This document shows positions 45,295 to 54,814 of a DNA stretch of 64,000 nucleotides, piece after piece. The notes under the pieces were generated by a model. That model was not told where the DNA came from and made no database searches. It saw only the letters and a program-made list of their open reading frames with translations. The position numbers and the translations under genes were made by a program. The stretch's first letter is position 1. Every line of letters starts with the position of its first letter. Source of the DNA: Conus ventricosus (lineage: Eukaryota > Mollusca > Gastropoda > Neogastropoda > Conidae). Location: positions 102,038,511 to 102,102,510 of the forward strand of contig CM031602.1 of NCBI GenBank assembly GCA_018398815.1, written 5' to 3'.

Positions 45295-45295
<1 letters not shown>
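42937..45295. repeat. Inverted array of 628-base units
   Basis: Forward unit F1 42937-43564, truncated F2 43565-44131, then reversed R1 44134-44580 (truncated), R2 44581-45208 and an 87-base stub R3 45209-45295. Units begin GAATTATAAACAAAGCTTGC and differ at only a few positions, so amplification is recent. The two halves meet head to head at 44132, forming an imperfect palindrome of about 2.3 kb. Each unit has two opposed open frames of about 61 codons (forward: MQYRSMFVEFSKNQPKVPSK; reverse: MHTNLFWDCILLKTEKAEES). I do not recognise either; the forward one is Lys-rich. TA runs bound both sides. Confidence 0.92.

Positions 45296-45369
<74 letters not shown>
45296..45369. repeat. (TA)n microsatellite, right of the inverted array
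   Basis: TA run with one AATA break, directly joined to MCP coding sequence at 45370. Confidence 0.95.
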
Positions 45370-45373
<4 letters not shown>

Positions 45374-45827
45374 CTTGTTTACTGAAGAAACAACTCCTTT
45401 TCAGAGAGAATCAGAAGCGTTTTATAATCCAAAAATTGAGAAGATTGACTGTGCAATAAATGGTAAGTCTGATCAGTTGTTTTCGGGCCGCAGACTTTTA
45501 CCTCACCAACACTTTGATGAACTAAGAAAGTTATTCGCTGGATGTAGGCAAAGGGATCCTACAGTTGATCGTATATGTAAAAAACTTCGTCTTTATGATG
45601 TAAGACTCGAAGACTACTTAATAACTAAATATGGGCTGTGGTTGGATTTTAGATCTACATTTGACAACAGATTGTTTGGAAGTGGAGAAAGGGTAGGGCA
45701 AGATGGTATAAAAAAAAATATTCACAAGAAAGCAGACGGAAACGCCCCAATACAAATGCATGTTTTTATGGTTTGTGATGCTCAGTTAAACATTGAAGAA
45801 AACAGGCTAAAAGACGTGGCTTATTAA
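45370..45827 (+). pseudogene. Polinton MCP, C-terminal third (copy 4)
   Basis: An open frame of about 150 residues: SEAFYNPKIEKIDCAINGKS, FDELRKLFAGCRQRDPTVDR, ITKYGLWLDFRSTFDNRLFG and a C-terminal VFMVCDAQLNIEENRLKDVA. These are the standard last blocks of Polinton double-jelly-roll MCPs. The N-terminal two thirds are missing, cut at the TA run. What remains has no stop, showing less decay than copy 1. Confidence 0.88.
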
Positions 45828-45857
45828 AATGCAGAAGAAATATTCTAATAAAAACAG

Positions 45858-46469
45858 ATGGATAGTTTGAAGTTTCTGCCAAAAGATCCGCACTGTTCTC
45901 TTATCTGCGGGATTACTGGGTGTGGGAAAACTGTCTTCGTACTTGATTTGTTACAAAGAATATACAGTTTTCATTACGAGCACATTGTTATATTCTGCAC
46001 AAGCATTAAGCACAGCAAGTCTTACAAAGAAAGGAAGTTTATTTGGACAGACGAGAATATATTTTAGTTGATCCTAGCGAGAAACTGAGCGACTGTTTAG
46101 AACATTACTATAGACTATTTGAGGGAACTGAAACACTGTTTATTATTGATGACTGTTCAGCTGAACGAGACATTGTTAAAAAAAGAAAAGCTCTGTCAAA
46201 GCTAGCCTTTAGTGGGCGCCAAGCCTTAGTTTCTGTGTGGCTCTTAACTCAGAAATACAATGCTGTCTTAAAAGACTTTCGATCGCAGTTAAAATCGGTT
46301 GTATAATTTTACACTAAGACAAAGATAGTTTTGAAGAATGTTTAAGTGAAAATTATATAATAAGGGACAAAGATGAGCTAAAAAAATAAAAGAGCAGTTA
46401 GAAAAATCTAAGCACGCTAAGCTATGCTTACGGACTGACCCCCCAGTTCAATACGTTTGTTTATTGTAG
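45858..46469 (+). pseudogene. Polinton packaging ATPase (copy 4)
   Basis: P-loop GITGCGKT at residues 18-25. A frameshift near 46065 separates it from LVDPSEKLSDCLEHYYRLFE, Walker B LFIIDDCSAERD (46140-46175) and LSVWLLTQKYNA-type residues (VSVWLLTQKYNAVLKDF). A stop near 46305 and further shifts lead to the end LRTDPPVQYVCLL at 46469. Starts 30 bases after the MCP stop. Confidence 0.9.
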
Positions 46470-46528
46470 ATTGTTTATTATTGATTGCCAATAACAATTT
46501 GTTTATTATAATTTTAATATTAAAAAGA

Positions 46529-47375
46529 ATGTCTCGAGGGCCAGAATCAAAAGCGCAGCTAGCTCCTAAATGCACTGCAGTAGAGCTAAAAGACCTGGCA
46601 GACACAACCGATTTTGATGTAATAGGAGTGCCAGGAAATGTTTATGGATTTGAGTACACGATGATGGGGTTTACAAACGAACAGAAATTGAAGACAAAAA
46701 ACGACAGCAATATCCTACCCCAGAAGAGATAAGAAATTTAAGGGCAAACGATTTTGGCAAACATGAATACAAACTTCATAAAAGAGAGAATGCTTGGGCG
46801 TTGCTTCCTGAAATTGCTTGGAATTTAAAGTTTGAACTATGAAGCCCTAATGTATACTTTGATAAGAAAAACAATTTTAGAAAAGCCTTAAATGCAGGAC
46901 CCATTCTTGTTAGCTTTGTTCCAGGAACACAACAGAAAAAAACAGATTGAAATAAATATGCAGGGTTCTGAATATATGCTACAGAGAAAGAAGTCCTTAG
47001 CTGAAGTGGGGGGTGATACCGTCGGCTTAGAATTTACCCCAACGCTACAGTCACTATCTAGGCAAATGACGATGATTTTTCGCTTATTTATTACTCCGAG
47101 GGAGGGCGATCCTAGTTTGCCAGAACATACGTTAATTAGAGGTATACAAATAAAGGCTGAAAACTTGGATGCCCCTCTTAAGCTCGTTATTGCAATTACT
47201 AAAAACGGAGATAAAATAAACACCTTGTATCATCTGACAAGGTTGCTGTGATGTTGACAAAGACAAACTAACAGTACTCGACTTTATTTTCATTAAGTAT
47301 GTTGATTTTATTGCGTTTTACTCTGTTAATGAAGTGCTGCCAGAAGAATTAATAAGAAGATATGTACAAGATTAA
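46529..47375 (+). pseudogene. Polinton MSRGP protein (copy 4)
   Basis: MSRGPESKAQLAPKCTAVEL, DLADTTDFDVIG and VYGFEYTMMG open the gene. Frameshifts near 46725-46890 lead to an open 119-residue frame (46892-47251) with YMLQRKKSLAEVGGDTVGLE and FITPREGDPSLPEHTLIRGI, then LKLVIAITKNGDKINT. The end LPEELIRRYVQD and TAA at 47373-47375. About 280 residues when whole. Beta-rich with no TM; unrecognised, but present in all three informative copies and always next to the ATPase. Confidence 0.72.
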
Positions 47376-47400
47376 TTTAAAAAATAATCTTATTTAAAAA

Positions 47401-48109
47401 ATGGAGGTTCAACAGTTTAGATTAAAGCAATAACCGAACTTCAAAAGGAAATAGAAAGCGGCTTGGATAAGTATAGAGCTACTAGAAAGAAATATGCTAA
47501 AGCTTTAAATACTCTTTCTTATGTAATTACTGGCTCATCAGCTGTAGCTAGCGTAAGTGCTGGGTCTAGTGTTGCTCTTTTAGCTACTGGGTTGGAGCGC
47601 CAGCCTCTTTAGCATTAGTGGGACTTGGTTTAGGTTTAGGCGCTGTGTCTATGATTGTAAGTGCTGTTTAAAAAAAAAAACCTCCTAAATTACAAAAGCA
47701 CACTGCCATTATAGCCCTAGCATCAGCAAAACTTTGTTCATTAAGATTAAGAATAAGCAAATCATTACAGGATGAAAACATTACAGACGAAGAATTTCAG
47801 AAGCTTATGGCTGACAGTGAGGATTACAGACGACAAAAAATTGAACTTCAAAAAGAGTGGAGAAAGACTTTTACTTCATGACAGGTAGACACTGATGCAA
47901 TTAAACAGAACATTGAAAAACAAAAAAATGATCAGTTAAAACCCAAAATAAGTTTTAAAAAAAAGTTTAACACAATGGTTTACAGACTTAGTCACCCTAA
48001 CACAATTAACACCCGCGGACTGCCTGCACTTCTCTCACCGGCTCGGCTAATATTGATTGCAACCCCCACTGCTACTGATTCACTTGCCGCTGGCTCACAG
48101 GCAGCCTAG
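47401..48109 (+). pseudogene. Polinton membrane protein (copy 4)
   Basis: MEVQQFRLKQ, then YRATRKKYAKALNTLSYVIT and the hydrophobic SSAVASVSAGSSVALLATG, a second hydrophobic block (frameshifted, about 47600-47670), KAHC..I.PSISK and NITDEEFQKLMADSEDYRRQ. A TGA at 47879 replaces the CGA of copy 1. The frame then runs past the copy 1 stop to 48109 with no clear homology, so the true end may be near 47955. Paired hydrophobic segments suggest a membrane-active virion protein; inference only. Confidence 0.65.
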
Positions 48110-48398
48110 CTAATATTGATCGCAGGCCCAGAGCTGTCGTCTGCTCTTCAGCCAGCCGAGTCTGCACACTGAAAAAAGTTGTCACTCTTCTTCCTGTAAA
48201 AACTTTTCTGAAAACTAGTTAACAGGAAGAGAAACGTTTCTGAAACTAGTTAACCGGAAGAAGCGTGACAACTTTTTTCAGTGCGCATGTGCTAACCTTA
48301 GTGAATACATTAACATGATGAAATCGAAACAACATTTGTGAGTGCTCATGTGTAATATAAATTAGGGTAATGAAATCGAGTTTGCTAGAATCCTAGAC
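48110..48398. promoter_or_regulatory. Intergenic region with long hairpin
   Basis: An inverted repeat pairs 48163-48198 with 48247-48288 (CACTGAAAAAAGTTGTCAC and its complement, plus CTTCTTCC.GT). Inside the loop, TTTCTGAAA.ACTAGTTAAC is directly repeated with GGAAGA steps. It separates the virion-gene block from the PolB block in copy 4. The role could be terminator, promoter or recombination site; none is shown. Confidence 0.5.
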
Positions 48399-48750
48399 AT
48401 GGATGGGCCAACTCAAAACCAGCCCTCACAAGCCAGCCCTCAACAAGCCAGCCCTCAATGAACCAGCCCTCAACGAACCAACCATCAACAAGCAGGACTT
48501 GGGTGTTTCGTTTTTTAGAAATCGTTGCTGCAGATTCGACTGTTTCAACCACTGCGCTAAAAGTTCGTCTTTCCAGAAGAAAAATGAACTCCGTAGATTA
48601 AAAGAAAAAAGTCGGAAGCAAAGACAGAGAATACGCGATCTTACAAAGAAGTAAGAGCAACAGAGGTGCAGATAGATCAGGTTACTCAAGAAATATCTTT
48701 GTTACAAAATTTGACAATGAGTTCTGATTCTCAATCACAGTCCCAGTGAA
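48399..48750 (+). pseudogene. Basic coiled-coil protein (copy 4)
   Basis: An ATG at 48399 opens a Gln/Ser/Pro-rich start built from a 15-base tandem repeat (AGCCCTCAACAAGCC type, five units at 48419-48490). A shifted frame continues with CCRFDCFNHCAKSSSF, a Cys-rich patch, and a strongly charged heptad helix (ELRRLKEKSRKQRQRIRDLT) leading to VTQEISLLQ and a Ser/Gln end. Basic plus heptads plus Cys/His could be DNA-binding. Not recognised. One or two shifts. Confidence 0.5.
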
Positions 48751-48978
48751 GGACATAGCATCAGTGTTGCGGAGAATATTGACTCCGTAGAAGCCAGCAG
48801 GTAAGTTATTGATTTTACTCCTCTGAGGATAACATGCGTGGCAGAGTGCGTTGCAGTGTGTGTTGCAGAGTGCGCTATAAGTGTTGTTATTGATTGTGTG
48901 TGGACGATGAAGTTAACAAAAAATGAATGTTTTGCAGATTCAATTTTATTTATTTATTTAAATTTTTAGGTTTAAAAA

Positions 48979-49265
48979 TGAAGCCCGAACACAGTGAATC
49001 TGATTTAAAGAATGATCTGATGATTTTAATGAAAAATTGTAATGAACTATTTGACGAGACAATGAAAGTGTTAAACATTGATTTTAGTGAATTTGGTTTT
49101 GAGAATGATGTAAACAATATAATAAAAGATCATAGTGAACTATTTAATGAAGCAATCAAAGTGATGAACATTGACTGTAGTGATTCAGAAAAAGCTAAAA
49201 TATTAGCAGGTGTTATTGTAAGGTTAACGTGTCTTGAAGTGTTGCAACGCTTGAGCGAAGAATAA
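48979..49265 (+). CDS. Small acidic repeat protein (copy 4), open
   Basis: 95 residues, MKPEHSESDLKNDLMILMKN, containing an internal duplication: ELFDETMKVLNIDFS and ELFNEAIKVMNIDCS about 35 residues apart. All-alpha and acidic. The C-terminus VIVRLTCLEVLQRLSEE is kept in copy 5 (56788-57050). Both copies lie just upstream of PolB, with about 60 AT-rich bases between. No known family; a PolB accessory or terminal-protein-like role would be speculation. Confidence 0.7.
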
Positions 49266-49327
49266 AAGCGCGTTTACTTACTTTATTTACATTTTTTTTA
49301 ATTTACGTAAATATTGTGGCTATAAAA

Positions 49328-52300
49328 ATGACGACCAGAAGTAAATTCGAGGATTGAAAACTATATACGATGGAAGAAATATCTGGTAGTGACAAACAAT
49401 TAAGCAATACGTTTAGTGAAGTAGACATGGACATCATTACCCCTACAAACGTTCATGAAAGCGTAGCACACGCTATCTCTAAAATCCCAGAGTCTCTTCA
49501 ACGCGATCGCCAGTAAAAGTGTAGTTGGCTGTTCTGATTGATTATATAACGCCTGATGATAGTAACATGGAAGTCTGGGTTTCATCTAAACAGAAAGAAG
49601 TTATTAGCTATCACGACTTTAATTCTGACTGGGCTGACTACATGCTTACAGAGTTTAGCCATGCAAGTGAGGAGGCAAAGTTAAGGGGTTCTGGCTGGTC
49701 TGAAGGGACAGTCCTTGAAATCAGATTAAGACAAAGTTCTATCCTATAGTTGGCAAATTCTTACCTTTCTCTTCCAAAAGAGTTAGAGTTAAAATGAGCA
49801 GTCTAAAACATACGTATAATTCTGACAACATGTGTTTTATGTGGTGTGTTTTAGCGCATTTACATCCCGTCATAAATCATACAAACAGAGTATCCAATTA
49901 TACAAGCATACAAACAAGAGCTAAACTTTGATAACATAAACTTTCCAGTGAGTATAAAAAGTATATCTCAGTTTGAAGAGCAAAACAAACCAATCACCGT
50001 AAACGTATACAAATGGTCTGTAGTAGACAATCTAGTACCTCTAAGGGTTTCTCCCAAAGCCCCTGCTTTTGGCGAAACCACTTAACAAACATGTAGACTT
50101 GATCCTGTTTTAAAGATAGTACAAAGAGTCATTATGTATTAATCAGAACAATAAGCAGACTTATGGCTTTTACATCAAAGGATCATGCTAAACAAGGGCT
50201 TTGTAGAAGGTGTTTGGTTAGAATCCCAACTATAGAAGCAGCTGCCAGTCATAAGAAACATTGTAAAAGTTTTGTAGACTGTGAAACCAAACTCCTCACA
50301 CCTAAACCAGGGTCTAAAGTTAGTTTTAAAAATTTACACAAAATGCAAATGAGTCCATACGTGGTTTATGCTGACTTTGAATCAATCTTGCCACAGTACT
50401 ACGGTCCACACCAAGAACAACAAACAACCTTATTAACCCACCATCAGATCTGTTCTTATGCGTTTATTGTTGTTAGGTCAGATGAGGCACACATACACAG
50501 ATTTACAGAGGTCCTAATGCAGCTAGTAGATTTTTAGAGCAGATGAAACAACTTTGCAATCAGTTATCCAACCAACTAAATCTTTCAGACATTGTTATGA
50601 CTCCTGAAGACCAAGAACGCTATGACTCATCTACACACTGTTGGATTTGCGGCTTAGAGCTAACGCCTAACAGTAAAGACGTGACAGTAAGAGACCACGA
50701 TCACATTACTGGAAAGTTCAGAGGGGCCGCGCACAATAGTTGTAATCTTCAGCTTAAGGTTGACCCCAAAAATGGAAACTGCCTATCTTCATTCATAACC
50801 TACGGGCTACGATTCTCATTTTATCATGCAAGCAGTGACATCTGAATATAAGAGGGTTACCTGCATTGCACAGTCTTCAGAAAAGTACATGACTTTTACT
50901 CTGTTTATCCTTTATGACTCTGCCCAACATCTGATGGTTAGTTTAGATAAGTTAACAGGATCGCTACAGGACTTTCCAATCACTAAACAATATTTTGATC
51001 CATCTTTTAGTGCGTAAAGGCGTCTATCCTTTATGAATACTTGAACTCGTGGGACAGGTTTGATGAAGACTCGCTTCCTCTAAAGGCGCTTTCTTTTCTA
51101 GTCTTAGAGGCAAAGACATAACTGACTCTGACTATGAATATGCACAGAAAGCCTGGACAGAATTACACTGTCAAACAATGGGCAACTATCACGATCAATA
51201 CTTAATGGCTGACGTGTGTTTATTAGCAGACGTCTTTCAGAAATACAGATCTACTTGCATGAAACACTACTGTCTACACTCATCCATTGCATCTCTGCCC
51301 CAGGCCTTTCTTGGGACGCATTCTTGAAGTCTACAAACATCAAGATTGACTTAATTTCTGATCTGCCTACACTTCAGATGATTGAAGACGGCCTAAGGGG
51401 AGGTATTAGCATGGCCTCACATCCTTACTGTAAAGCCAACAACAAGTATTTAGACGATTATGACCCCACCAAACCATCCAACTATCTAATGTACTTAGAC
51501 GCCAACAATCTGTATGGGTGGGCTATGAGCCAGCCTCTTCCATTACGTAACTTCAGGATGTACACAGGGCATGGTACAAATAATAATCAAGGGGCATTTA
51601 AGTGGTTGGACAGTTTGGCGTCAGATCAACAGTATGGTTTTATTCTAGAATTAGACTTAGAATATCCTCATGAACTGCATGACCTCCACAACGATTATCC
51701 TCTGGCCGCAGAAAGATTAAAAATGAGCCCCACAGAACCTCCTAAATTTGTGCCCAATCTTCGCCACAAACTAAGTATGTTTGTCATTACAGACTGTTAC
51801 AGTTTTACCTAAGACACGGGCTAAAGCTGACAGCTGTGTATAGAATCATTGCTTTTAACCAAGAGCCCTTTATGAGGCCCTACATCAAGAAGAATACTGA
51901 TCTTAGAACCAAAGCCACTGATGCTTCAGAAAAAGACTTCTTTAAAACTGATGAACAACAGCTGTTTTTGGCAAAACCATGGAAAATCCACACAAGCGTA
52001 AAAATGTGAAATTAGTTACAAAAGAAACCAAGCAATTAAGGTGGCCTCTAAACCCAACTATCAAGACTTTAGAAGATTTAACGACAGCTTGGTTGGCATT
52101 ATGATGAAGAAAAAGGATGTTAAGTTGGACAAACCGGTGTTTATCAGCTTTACCGTATTAGAGTTGTCAAAGTTATTGATGTTAGAATTTCTGTACGACT
52201 ACTTTAAACCGCGGTACCCAGAAGCAAGAGTCCTTTACACAGACACTGACTCTTTTATTCTCGACGTTCCCACAGAAGACTTTTACAAAGACTTAGAAAC

Positions 52301-52719
52301 AGAAGTAGCTAAAGGAACTGATGGGTGGTACGACACATGCGACTATCCTAAAGATTCGCCTTTACATTCAACTGTAAACAAGAAAGTGATTGGAAAGATG
52401 AAGGATGAACTTAATGGACAGTTATAAAAGAATATGTTGGTTTGAGGTCAAAGATGTACAGCGTTGCCAGCCAGACTTCTGTAATGAAAAAAGCTAAGGG
52501 CATAAGTAAAGAAGTTGTCAAAAAATATAACTCACGACAACTACAAGCAAGCTCTCTTTGAAAACAAAGTATTTCATCACACAAATGCGCTCTCCTCTTC
52601 ATCAAGTAAACACAACTGCTGTTAACATAAAATCACTAGTCTCTAACAATAACAAGAGAACTTACGTCAATCATGAGTTTTCATATGCTGTAGGGCATTG
52701 GAGAACTTTAAAAGATTAA
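49328..52719 (+). pseudogene. Polinton protein-primed DNA polymerase B (copy 4)
   Basis: Replicates the element by protein priming. N-terminal part: TPTNVHESVAHAISKIPESL, MEVWVSSKQKEVISYHDFNS, NMCFMWCVLAHLHPV. Exonuclease box YVVYADFESIL (50360) and a Cys/His module (CWICGLEL...RDHDHITGKFRGAAHNSCN, 50640-50750). Polymerase motif A YLDANNLYGWAMSQ (51495), a motif B region FNDSLVGIMMKKKDV (52080-52125) and motif C VLYTDTDSF (52220). The end is a clear FSYAVGHWRTLKD with TAA at 52717. At least ten frameshifts; inactive. An in-frame TGA ten codons after the first ATG is shared with copy 5, so the start could instead be the ATG at 49370, though copy 5 lacks it. Confidence 0.95.
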
Positions 52720-52904
52720 CTTGACTGACTTGACTTGTACTTAACTTAAGAACCTAACAAGAACTTACTTAAGAGCTAACAAGAACTTAATTTTTTGCAC
52801 TTAACTTGTAATTTACTTGCACTTAACTTAAAAAGTACTTTCTATAACTAACTTAACTTGTACTTATCTAGTTCTTAACTTGTACTTTATTTAGTTCTTA
52901 AAAA
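52720..52904. repeat. Degenerate ACTTAACTTGTACTTA repeats
   Basis: Eight or more loose copies of ACTTAACTTGTACTTA-like strings fill the gap between the convergent ends of PolB and the GRVAAG gene, with CTTAAG palindromes. A bidirectional terminator or a replication or recombination site is possible; only the repetition is observed. Confidence 0.75.
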
Positions 52905-53365
52905 CTATTCCATAGAAAATGGGTCTACAACAGGAGGTTGCACTTCTTTTGCTGAAGTTGGTTCTTCTTCTTTTACTGTGGGGGTTTGCGACTTTGTTGT
53001 TAGGTATGGTGTTAAGTATTTGTATGCTAAAAAAACACCAACAATAGCAGCAGCACCAATACATAATGATACATCTCATCGTTTGATTGTGTTGTTGTTG
53101 TTAATTGCGGTTGTGATTGTGTTGTTGTTAATTGTGCTGTTGTTGGTGGTGATGTTGTATTACTATCTAACAATTTTTGTTTTGCTGATTGGTTTGCTTT
53201 TCTCAGTCTGTGCCATTCAACTAGTCTATGGCCAGCCGCAACACGCCCAGGATTTTTAGGCCTAGTAACACTACTCACCTGTGGTACATTCACTTGTGGG
53301 TTCACGTGCGGTACATTCTGCTCCTGCAGACTGTCCTGCGGCGTCTTCTTCTCCTGATTACTCAT
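52905..53365 (-). pseudogene. Polinton GRVAAG protein (copy 4)
   Basis: MSNQEKKTPQDSLQEQNVPH, then a Pro/Val/Gln linker, PGRVAAGHRLVEWHRLRKAN (the conserved basic core), a Thr/Ser/Gln low-complexity stretch and a hydrophobic helix. A frameshift in the helix near 53060 precedes the tail, whose last residues read VVDPFSME before a stop at 52905. About 150 residues. The core resembles a motif in small membrane proteins of other invertebrate Polintons, by recollection. Its ATG overlaps the stop of the gene at 53362 (ATGA). Confidence 0.7.
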
Positions 53366-53849
53366 TTTTTATTGCGATTAAATTTATTGCGATTAAATTT
53401 AATATGATCAAAATTAATATGATTAAAAGTAATTAATCCCATGATGAATGGACATAACAATGTCCCAAATCTGTAATACATATCACATGCAAGAGTTTCT
53501 AGGGACTTGTTTAAAACCGGATCTTGTGATAAGTCATATTTTAAATCTTCTTCTGAATCAACTGGCGCCATCTTACTTACTAACTTAGCATATAGGCTAA
53601 TCATTGTCTGCCCCACTGATCTAACCATTTTTGACCCTAGCTGTGCTTCGTACCTAGCGTAGTACATCTCAACGTCTGATGTAGACAATTGTTGAATCTG
53701 TTTGACACTTAGTTCAGTGCCTAAATACTGTCTAGTTTTTTCCACACGCAGCTAGAGAGTATAATCTTTTCTTTATGGCAGTGGTCTACTGAGTAGCCTA
53801 TGGAGTAGTCTGCTTGCTCCTCACACTTTAATAGTTCGTCACAATCCAT
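53362..53849 (-). pseudogene. Polinton MDCDEL protein (copy 4)
   Basis: Starts at 53849 in MDCDELLKCEEQADYSIGYS; a shift near 53755 leads to the open frame IQQLSTSDVEMYYARYEAQL, MVRSVGQTMISLYAKLVSKM and ACDMYYRFGTLLCPFIMGLI. About 160 residues, with one C-terminal hydrophobic segment. Unrecognised. Confidence 0.7.
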
Positions 53850-53889
53850 TTTAAAAAGCAATAAAAATAATATATAATACTTCAAAACC
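53850..53889. promoter_or_regulatory. Forty-base divergent promoter candidate
   Basis: Only 40 AT-rich bases lie between two divergent start codons, containing AATAATATATAATAC, readable as a TATA box on both strands. The copy 1 spacer (30648-30688) is similarly short and AT-rich. Function inferred. Confidence 0.45.
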
Positions 53890-54353
53890 ATGAGTTTAAC
53901 GTTGGTTAATTATGCAGTGCATATCGTTGGTGTTATAGTCAATTCAACCCTTGCAAAATGTTTGTTAGGAAATAAAACCGCCCAACATGGGAAAGATAGA
54001 AGATTCGCCAAAAACTAGTTGCAACCTTATTTTTAGCTTTAACAACAAAAGATTATCTGATTAAAAAGCACATAGACAGTCTTTCGTATTATGATTATTT
54101 TAATTATTTTTTTAGTTAATAAAAAGATGAGTGAAAAAAGATTATCAATACGATTTATCATTCTGCTGTAATTAACGGCCTTAGTATAGGCTATAGCGTG
54201 TTAGCAAAAGACATGTTTAAAATGAGGCCGGCAGATCTAGGAAGGTTAGACATTGAGGATGTTGTTAAGGTTATAGTTGTAATTACTGCAGGGATTGCCT
54301 CAAAAGACTTTCTTGTTACACAGGGGATTATCCTAGAAAATATTAATGCATAG
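53890..54353 (+). pseudogene. Polinton small membrane protein (copy 4)
   Basis: Homologue of 30183-30647: MSLTLVNYAVHIVGVIVNST, a hydrophobic N-terminal helix, then frame changes at about 53975 and 54115, and MSEK..... to a terminal stop at 54351. Both copies end with ENINA-type codons just before the next gene. Confidence 0.65.
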
Positions 54354-54390
54354 AAAGATTAATTCATCAGAAAATATTGATTTATAAAAG

Positions 54391-54805
54391 ATGTCTGGAT
54401 TAGTTCTGATTGTGGGAGGAGCTATTGTTAACGCTTTGGCTTTCTCTGGAAGCAATTATATGTTTAGTAAATTGCGGTCCGATGAAGAAGAGAGCGCCAT
54501 AATAAGGGAATGGAAGATTTAGCTAAGGCACGAGACGCTTATGAGAAAAGACGAATTGCTCACTTAGACTTTATTAATAAAAAGTTAAGAGAACAGGGTC
54601 ATGCAGAACACACATTTACAGACGTTGATGACACAATGAATGAGTATTACTTAGTGACAGGAAATAAGTTTCTAACATCACCACTGCCAGAACTGTCTGA
54701 CTTTTATGAGCCATCTGAGGAATAGAAGACTGCAGAGATAGTTTTTATTGCAGTGGCATGACCTCAGTCTATCTTGTTGCCACTTTCTTGTGTAAAATAA
54801 AATGC
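54391..54805 (+). pseudogene. Polinton small coiled-coil/TM protein (copy 4)
   Basis: Homologue of the open gene at 29723-30148. MSGLVLIVGGAIVNALAFSG opens it; one shift near 54490 leads to AKARDAYEKRRIAHLDFINK and TFTDVDDTMNEYYLVTGNK. A stop at 54723 and a changed end (EIVFIAVA) disable the C-terminal TM helix. Confidence 0.7.
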
Positions 54806-54814
54806 ATTTAAAAT

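Noticed and set aside
42937..45295. The 628-base array read as terminal inverted repeats of a Polinton
   Set aside because: Units are tandem plus inverted with TA runs outside, no Polinton gene lies between the inverted halves, and the units abut coding sequence rather than element ends.
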